Part shown: positions 59,554 through 64,000 of the stretch, piece after piece
How positions within the stretch are numbered: the stretch's first letter is position 1
How the letters are laid out: the number at the start of each line of letters is the position of its first letter
Assembly (NCBI RefSeq): GCF_016458235.1
Contig: NZ_JAEMHK010000003.1
Location: forward strand, 310,001 to 374,000
Direction of reading: 5' to 3'
Origin: Geomonas propionica
GTDB lineage: Bacteria; Desulfobacterota; Desulfuromonadia; Geobacterales; Geobacteraceae
DNA length: 64,000 bases
Made by a program: the position numbers and the translations under genes
The notes under the pieces: generated by a model
Database searches by the model: none
What the model was told of the DNA's origin: nothing
What the model saw: only the letters and a program-made list of their open reading frames with translations

Positions 59554-60114
59554 CTATGCCTCCACCTTCACATAGGGAATGGTGGGGCTTCCTGACTCCG
59601 ACAGAGAAAAAGCGCATGCGAGCATGGTGATTAACTGATCATCGATATGATGAGCTGAAGGCAGCATCACAGCACGATTTTCTGCTGAACGACGCAATGA
59701 TTTGGTAGATTCAATTATGGAATCATCTATAAGGTTAAGCTCCTTAAGTGCTGCAATGAGATCTGAACCCGATAAGGCTTTGATTGACTCAAAAAACGGT
59801 GTCCACACATCCAAGCTATCATGCCATTCCTGGAAACTATTGTTGAACTCATCTTCGAGCTCGGCTGGCAGGCACCATAAGGTGATTGTTCCATGTGGGT
59901 GTGGAAATATTTCTTGAGATCTTGCAGTTGCCACTGCGAATACTGCACGTGCTTGGGCAAAGTTGTGGGATACAGGGAAGCCTCGCTTTAATGCAGTGGT
60001 TCCCATGCTCCCGAGAAGTTTATTGGTATTCCACCAGCGGGCATTATCCATTTCGCCGATGCGGGCGACGACAAGACGAAGTTTTAAAAGCCTCTCAAGG
60101 CTTGGAATGTTCAC
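59554..60114 (-). CDS. brxE: BrxE-family BREX protein
   Basis: 186 aa from GTG 60114, which follows GGGGGTATTT; an upstream TTG at 60141 is less likely. RLVVARIGEMDNARWWNTNK, then LLGSMGTTALKRGFPVSHNF and AQARAVFAVATARSQEIF match the BrxE family as I remember it (proteins opening type 6 BREX operons). The molecular role is unknown. As first gene of this operon it should be preceded by the BREX promoter at 60115-60300, where TTGACA-like and TAATGT-like sequences occur on the minus strand, but with poor spacing. Confidence 0.65.
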   Translation of the reverse strand: MNIPSLERLLKLRLVVARIGEMDNARWWNTNKLLGSMGTTALKRGFPVSHNFAQARAVFAVATARSQEIFPHPHGTITLWCLPAELEDEFNNSFQEWHDSLDVWTPFFESIKALSGSDLIAALKELNLIDDSIIESTKSLRRSAENRAVMLPSAHHIDDQLITMLACAFSLSESGSPTIPYVKVEA

Positions 60115-60845
60115 AAATACCCCCACAAAATCACAACTCAAAACATTACATGCATTATTAGTGTCAATTTAGTATAAACATTCACAGCGTATATTACTTA
60201 AATTTTAATACAATTTCAGTCGTATCAAGCTATGCGTAAAATGTCAGAACACAGATAGCTAAAACTGGCAGGCAGTCACTACCAACCATTATTATTAGTC
60301 ATTTTTCACCCCGGCTTAACCTGGATGGCAATGCCCGCGAGATCTACCGCCACCCCTGATTCCCATTTGCCCAGCGTACAGTATTTACAGGTATTATTAG
60401 ATGCTGTCAACGTGTCATTGTCCTCACAAAGCCATCACCGTTCTGATCTGTCTACTGCTCACGTATCTGGAAATCATGGCTGCTAAGTGTCATGGGCTCT
60501 GTTTCTGTTGGGTCAGGGGGCACAGATTGTCCAAATGCGCTGTTTTTTCAATGGAATCCCCAAAACCACAAAAATCTGCCTTCTGGGTACGAACAAACCG
60601 TTAGAGGCCCCCGAGCGCCTCACCATCCTACGAGAGGAGGCGGAAATGCTTGTGGATCAATAGGCTTGCCGGGTGAATCGATTTCCCCGTCACCACAAAG
60701 AAGGCCGGTAGGGGGGAGCGGGCAGGATGTAAAGCATCTCCAGTAAATCTGCCCATTGGAGAGGGTCGTGTTATCGAGGAAGCCTTCCCGCTCCCCCCAC
60801 CAGACAACCAATCTGGCAGCACCAACCAAAGGAGGTTCAGCGTAT
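60115..60845. other. Intergenic region upstream of BREX
   Basis: 731 bp between divergent units. The BREX promoter must be near 60120-60200 (AT-rich). Short frames at 60401-60750 have no ribosome site or recognisable product. No WYL/BrxR gene and no clear operator palindrome are seen. A long hairpin lies at 60707-60801. Confidence 0.5.
60707..60801 (+). ncRNA. Candidate structured leader RNA
   Basis: Arms 60707-60722 (ending AGGGGGGAGCGGG) and 60787-60801 (CCCGCTCCCCCCACC) pair over 15 bp with one bulged A. Inside, TCTCCA (60737-60742) can pair with TGGAGA (60757-60762). The structure ends 44 nt before the start codon at 60846. It may be an untranslated leader with regulatory fold, or an origin-type DNA hairpin. 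Prediction by eye only. Confidence 0.4.
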
Positions 60846-61091
60846 ATGGCAGGATTTCGCCTTACAAGCAAAAAACGTCGTAACGAGATGGCCCCATCCA
60901 CCCCTACTTATAGTGATGCGCAGCCATCGCAGGAAGAAGAAGCCCCTGCTCCCGAGGGACGCTCCCGTCTCTCCTGTGACATCTCGGTCTTTCACCACCG
61001 TCTGCTCAAGGTGTATGCGGCTCAAAACGGGATGAGCATCCTGGATGTCGTGGAAAGGCTCATCGAGCAAAACTGCAAGGAGGGAGTGTAA
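60846..61091 (+). CDS. Small ribbon-helix-helix protein 1
   Basis: 81 aa from ATG 60846 (AAAGGAGG 15 bp upstream). A basic N-terminus (MAGFRLTSKKRRNEM) and a disordered Pro/Glu linker are followed by a C-terminal ribbon-helix-helix pattern: SRLSCDISVFHHRLLKVYAA, then NGMSILDVVERLIEQ. The layout is like plasmid ParG-type partition regulators. The next gene begins one base after the stop and has the same architecture, so they are a duplicated pair. A partner for the ParB at 43439 or an autoregulator is possible. Confidence 0.65.
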   Translation: MAGFRLTSKKRRNEMAPSTPTYSDAQPSQEEEAPAPEGRSRLSCDISVFHHRLLKVYAAQNGMSILDVVERLIEQNCKEGV

Positions 61092-61092
61092 T

Positions 61093-61488
61093 ATGTTTGC
61101 CAGGAAACTCCCCCCGATCCCGGGTCTCGTCCCGCAGAACGAGAGCGCATTCCAACAAGAGAATGAGACGGAAGACGAAGAGGGGAGTGAGAGCGAAAGC
61201 GTGGCCCCCGTCGACGAGGTATTTGCGGAAGCCGACGACGCCAATTTCAGCGAGAGTTCCCTGCAGGCCTTGGTACCTGCTCCGTCGCGGCGGCTCCGTC
61301 CTGGTGCGAGCAACAACTCCCGGGAGCACCACAGTACGAAAAAAAGCATTGCCCTTGTCGCGAAGATTGACAGTGATCTGCACTCCAAGTTGAAGCTGTA
61401 CTCCCTCTTCACCCAGCAATCCATTGTAGACCTGGTGGAGACTTGGATTCGTACATCGATACCGGAGGTAAAGGTCGAGCTGCGCTAG
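61093..61488 (+). CDS. Small ribbon-helix-helix protein 2
   Basis: 131 aa from ATG 61093, one base after the previous stop (ribosome site AAGGAGGG). The N-terminal ~85 residues are acidic and disordered (NETEDEEGSESESVAPVDE). The C-terminal ~45 residues (KKSIALVAKIDSDLHSKLKL, then FTQQSIVDLVETWI) form the same ribbon-helix-helix pattern as in the upstream protein. The opposite charge of the two N-termini suggests the pair could form a mixed complex. Function unknown. Confidence 0.65.
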   Translation: MFARKLPPIPGLVPQNESAFQQENETEDEEGSESESVAPVDEVFAEADDANFSESSLQALVPAPSRRLRPGASNNSREHHSTKKSIALVAKIDSDLHSKLKLYSLFTQQSIVDLVETWIRTSIPEVKVELR

Positions 61489-61723
61489 CCCTGCTCTAAA
61501 AAACCGAGTTTGCATACCTGGAGAATCTCGCCCCCCGCATCAAGCCCCCTCTCAAATGGATATTAGTGACTTAGAGATTCATCACTTTTCTATTGATGGG
61601 AGGACCAGATGCTCATGCTACGCAATTTTTCCAGGGAGCCGCGAGGAAGCCCTTTGCATGTCTCTTGAAATTCGAGCCGGCAAATAGCAGTTCCCACGAT
61701 CTGCTGAGATGCCCATGTGCCAC

Positions 61724-61760
61724 GAGGCCCATACCCTGACCGGTATGGGCCTCTTCATTT
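61724..61760 (+). terminator. 12-bp perfect hairpin before the DUF2787 gene
   Basis: GAGGCCCATACC (61724-61735), loop CTGACC, GGTATGGGCCTC (61742-61753), then TTCATTTT. It ends 17 nt before the next ATG, so it either terminates the upstream unit or acts as an attenuator. Confidence 0.65.
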
Positions 61761-61776
61761 TCAGGGAGACAACTCA

Positions 61777-62178
61777 ATGGTTATTCGAACGGAAACCCTA
61801 CCATGGCCCCTCGATCCCGAACTCGTAAAAATCCTGGAGGCCGAGTTGGCGAAGGCTGATCTCGCTCCGGGGGAGGGGGCTGTCATCACGTTTCGTGACC
61901 CCGACTTTTCCGCCGATACGGGCGGCTTCCATCCTGTAGAGGTGGCAGTTAGCCAGGAAGGCAACATCATCTACATCACGGACTTCGCGTACTTCGGCAG
62001 GCCCCCGCACAGCGAGCTGGCCAAGGAGCTGGATTTCGATTTTGCCCTCGGGACTTTCCAGCACTTCGGGGCTGAATTCCCCCTTCGGCGCGGTTACGAG
62101 TTGTTCCGCCTCTTCCAGGCGAACTTCCTCGCCTACCACGACGGCGGGGCTTACGTTGCCACGGTTGATCCAATGTAG
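61777..62178 (+). CDS. DUF2787 protein
   Basis: 133 aa. The DUF2787 signature is clear: IYITDFAYFGRPPHSELAKE, then LDFDFALGTFQHFGAEFPLR and RGYELFRLFQANFLAYHDGG. The family is common in SXT/R391-type conjugative elements and related islands; its activity is unknown. ATG 61777 follows AGGGAGACAACTC. It leads a tightly packed series with the genes to 64000 (gaps of 11 and 29 bp, then overlaps). Confidence 0.75.
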   Translation: MVIRTETLPWPLDPELVKILEAELAKADLAPGEGAVITFRDPDFSADTGGFHPVEVAVSQEGNIIYITDFAYFGRPPHSELAKELDFDFALGTFQHFGAEFPLRRGYELFRLFQANFLAYHDGGAYVATVDPM

Positions 62179-62189
62179 GAGGAGCTCCC

Positions 62190-62453
62190 ATGTCACACGA
62201 AGAAATTGTCACTCAGCTATCCGTACGCATGACGGACGTGGTGGCCAATCCGTCCGAGATCGTCTTTGCCGTCACCATGCGAGATGTCCTATCGGAGATC
62301 GCCCACCGGATGAGGGACCAAGCCTTGACCCTGACGGTGGCCGACCTGCTCGCCGCCCGGGACGAGGTGCGCACTGCCTTTGCCCATCACCTGGACGAGC
62401 GGGATTACATTCAATTGGGACTGGATGTTTGGGACGTGACCCGAACCCTCTGA
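62190..62453 (+). CDS. Small helical protein of unknown function
   Basis: 87 aa; not recognised. Mostly helical (FAVTMRDVLSEIAHRMRDQA, then VADLLAARDEVRTAFAHHLD). AGGAGGAGCTCCC precedes the ATG. Position between DUF2787 and recombination genes suggests it belongs to the element's DNA-processing operon. Confidence 0.6.
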   Translation: MSHEEIVTQLSVRMTDVVANPSEIVFAVTMRDVLSEIAHRMRDQALTLTVADLLAARDEVRTAFAHHLDERDYIQLGLDVWDVTRTL

Positions 62454-62482
62454 GCCCCCAAAAAACGTAGAAAGGAGCACGC

Positions 62483-62605
62483 ATGGTCGAAATAATCAAG
62501 CTTGTCCTGGCGGAGGTTGCAGTCTCTGCCGGAAAGCGGCTTCTCGATGAACTCAAGGAAGAGTTCCTGGATGATGACTCCAAAGGAGATGACGACGATG
62601 AGTAA
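62483..62605 (+). CDS. 40-aa acidic peptide overlapping bet
   Basis: ATG 62483 after AAAGGAGCACGC; the product is an amphipathic helix (MVEIIKLVLAEVAVSAGKRL) with an acidic tail (DDDSKGDDDDE). Its stop codon overlaps the bet start (ATGAGTAA), so it is translationally coupled to bet. It looks like a partner peptide or leader peptide. Confidence 0.55.
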   Translation: MVEIIKLVLAEVAVSAGKRLLDELKEEFLDDDSKGDDDDE

Positions 62606-63494
62606 CAACGCAGTGACAAAGATCGACTTCGATAAGGACCAGTTAGCAGTGATAGAGGCGCAGTTCTTCCCCGCGGGGGCGAGCAAGGCCGAACAGCAGT
62701 ACTGCTTCGCCGTTGCCCGGGAACTGGGACTGAACCCGATCTTGAAAGAAGTCCAGTTCGTCCCCAGGCGGCAGAAGGTGGGGGACCGATGGGTGAACAA
62801 GGTGGAGCCGATGGTCGGGCGGGATGGCTTCCTGTCCATCGCCCACAAGAGCAACCAGATTGCCGGGATCGAGACGACCGCTTGCATCAAGGAAGTCCCC
62901 CAACTGGAACATGGCTCGTGGGTGGTTAAGCCGCAGCTGGTGGCGGAATGTACGGTATGGCGCAAGGACAGCAGCAAGCCCTTTACTGCCCAGGTGGCTT
63001 ACAACGAGTACGTCCAGAAAACCTCCGATGGGACCCCGACCAAGTTTTGGGCCGAGAAACCGGAGACCATGCTGAAGAAGGTTGCCGAGTCCCAGGCGCT
63101 CCGCAAAGCCTTCAACATTCATGGCGTCTACTGTCCCGAGGAAGTCGGGGCCGGGTACGAGACCGCCAGCGGGGAGATCCTCGCCCAAGAGGTCGAGGCT
63201 GAATTCGTCCGGGTGGAGCCGGACCGCAACCACCTCTGTCTCGTACCTTCTACTGCGCAGCCCGAAGCAGAGACCGATGCCCAGAACGGAGCAGAGAGTT
63301 ATGCGCCCGACGACGTCATAAACCGGGTTACTGGGCTGCTGGAAGAGAAGGGGATTCCCTACGAAGTAGACCGGGAGCGGGGCATCGTCAGCGCCAAGTC
63401 GTACAACGAAAGGCAACTGCTCAAGGACTCCGGCTTCCGGTGGAACGGCGACAGCAAAAGCTGGATCTACCTCTTCGACCCGACACCCTTTTAA
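62598..63494 (+). CDS. bet: Bet/RecT-family single-strand annealing protein
   Basis: 298 aa from ATG 62598 (AAAGGAG 9 nt upstream). Residues 1 to ~195 match phage Bet/RecT proteins: KAEQQYCFAVARELGLNPIL, FVPRRQKVGDRWVNKVEPMV, GRDGFLSIAHKSNQIAGIET, then TMLKKVAESQALRKAF. They anneal complementary single strands after resection by an exonuclease. Residues about 235-298 are a separate small domain (LEEKGIPYEVDRERGIVSAK, then WNGDSKSWIYLF) seen in some element-encoded relatives. A nuclease gene follows, giving an exo-bet pair. Confidence 0.88.
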   Translation: MSNNAVTKIDFDKDQLAVIEAQFFPAGASKAEQQYCFAVARELGLNPILKEVQFVPRRQKVGDRWVNKVEPMVGRDGFLSIAHKSNQIAGIETTACIKEVPQLEHGSWVVKPQLVAECTVWRKDSSKPFTAQVAYNEYVQKTSDGTPTKFWAEKPETMLKKVAESQALRKAFNIHGVYCPEEVGAGYETASGEILAQEVEAEFVRVEPDRNHLCLVPSTAQPEAETDAQNGAESYAPDDVINRVTGLLEEKGIPYEVDRERGIVSAKSYNERQLLKDSGFRWNGDSKSWIYLFDPTPF

Positions 63495-63506
63495 GGAGAT
63501 GCAACC

Positions 63507-63755
63507 ATGACTAGATATACCGACACCCGGGGGAACCATATCCTCCTGTGCGATAGCTGCCGGCAGGACATGCCTGCTGGCACCCCAGCCATAACCATAG
63601 CCCCCGGGCGGACCGCGGACGGATTTGTCAGCCGCGATTACGACAAGGGGGAGTTGATCCTCTGTGCTGCATGCGCTTCCTCCCTTGGGTACCTCATGAC
63701 CATGTTGGGCATTAAACGAGCGGAGAGCCTGACCGCTACAAAGGAGGCCGCATGA
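63507..63755 (+). CDS. Small Cys-rich (zinc-ribbon-like) protein
   Basis: 82 aa. Two CxxC pairs (LLCDSCRQD and LCAACASS) about 33 residues apart can hold one zinc. Not assigned to a named family. AAGGAGATGCAACC precedes the ATG, 12 bp after bet. It overlaps the next gene by four bases (ATGA). Confidence 0.65.
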   Translation: MTRYTDTRGNHILLCDSCRQDMPAGTPAITIAPGRTADGFVSRDYDKGELILCAACASSLGYLMTMLGIKRAESLTATKEAA

Positions 63756-64000
63756 ATCTCACTCCGATCTTCGAAGCAGCGATTCCGGAAATGAGTCGCC
63801 GGCAGAGTGCTACACTCGGGGACCGGACCAGCTACATCGGCTCCAGCGATGTGGCTGGCTGTCCTCGGAAGGTGTACCTCCAAAAGCAGTATCCCGTTTT
63901 GCCCCAAGTCAGCACCCTCCTCAAGTTTGCCCGCGGGCATGCGGCAGAATGGCTCCTGGAGAAAATATTCACGGCCGCCGGTGCGGTCTACGACACCCAG
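63752..64000 (+). CDS. Probable YqaJ/Cas4-like exonuclease, 5' part
   Basis: First 83 residues; the frame runs out of the window. YIGSSDVAGCPRKVYLQKQY, then LLKFARGHAAEWLLEKIF is the start of PD-(D/E)XK recombination nucleases (GxSDxxxCPR followed by a G..aE..l helix). ATG overlaps the previous stop; AAGGAGGCCGC ribosome site. As partner of bet it would resect DNA ends. The catalytic residues lie beyond the window. Confidence 0.75.
   Translation, partial: MNLTPIFEAAIPEMSRRQSATLGDRTSYIGSSDVAGCPRKVYLQKQYPVLPQVSTLLKFARGHAAEWLLEKIFTAAGAVYDTQ

Noticed and set aside
60401-60746. Small frames upstream of the ribbon-helix-helix pair
   Set aside because: No ribosome sites; they overlap each other and the hairpin region.
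62643-63539. 298-aa minus-strand frame opposite bet
   Set aside because: Shadow of the strongly supported bet gene; composition is typical of antisense frames.

Overview
The window looks like a GC-rich deltaproteobacterium of the Geobacter/Geomonas/Citrifermentans group. The basis is the guaB-guaA pair, a FliA-type promoter in front of flgM, a phosphoglycolate-phosphatase gene preceded by short repeats, and overall codon use. This placement is inference from gene content, not from a database match.

Layout. 1-3.4 kb is chromosomal core: the guaB end, guaA, a HAD phosphatase, flgM and tRNA-Gly(CCC). From 3.33 to 15.45 kb lies a 12-kb integrated element bounded by a 48-bp direct repeat of the tRNA 3' half. 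It carries a P4-type tyrosine integrase, candidate integrase arm sites at both ends, a TraK-like gene, a recognisable RP4/IncP-type oriT and a decayed traJ but no relaxase, so it should be mobilisable only in trans. Its cargo is a TetR-controlled operon (CGGC protein, old-yellow-enzyme oxidoreductase, metallo-beta-lactamase-fold hydrolase, esterase, two NTF2-like proteins, tautomerase) flanked by ~240-bp direct repeats. An AbiEi-Fic fusion follows, preceded by four motif copies spaced exactly 24 bp apart, and then an XRE regulator.

15.5-19.6 kb holds a hybrid histidine kinase, a receiver-domain remnant and a toxin-antitoxin-like trio. 19.8-34 kb is an accessory/defence island. A WYL regulator gene reads a perfect 25-bp inverted repeat (core GCGTCA-N5-TGACGC). 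Near-identical palindromes lie in front of an AAA+ ATPase gene and its divergent partner, in front of an unknown gene at 30.06 kb, within an IS21 remnant, and, more weakly, in front of a phosphatase/ADP-ribosylglycohydrolase fusion. Other members are a Cas4-like/DEDD exonuclease fusion, a restriction-fold protein and an AIPR protein. An AT-rich insert with an orphan OmpR regulator and a large serine recombinase interrupts the island. The WYL reading frame continues past its amber stop into a tail homologous to the AIPR C-terminus.

36.2-43 kb is a compact five-gene operon around a 1258-aa family-B DNA-polymerase-like protein with a 3'-5' exonuclease domain, a changed motif C and four partners I do not recognise. 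ParB and AlpA-like genes follow. 44.9-60.1 kb is a complete eight-gene BREX operon (brxE-brxA-brxB-brxC-pglX-DUF2971-pglZ-brxL). 60.8-64 kb starts the maintenance/recombination module of a larger element: two ribbon-helix-helix proteins, DUF2787, a Bet/RecT annealing protein and the start of a nuclease gene, reminiscent of SXT/R391-type elements.

The two strongest leads for an undescribed system are the WYL-operator regulon (19.8-30 kb, possibly to 34 kb) and the PolB-like operon (36.2-43 kb).
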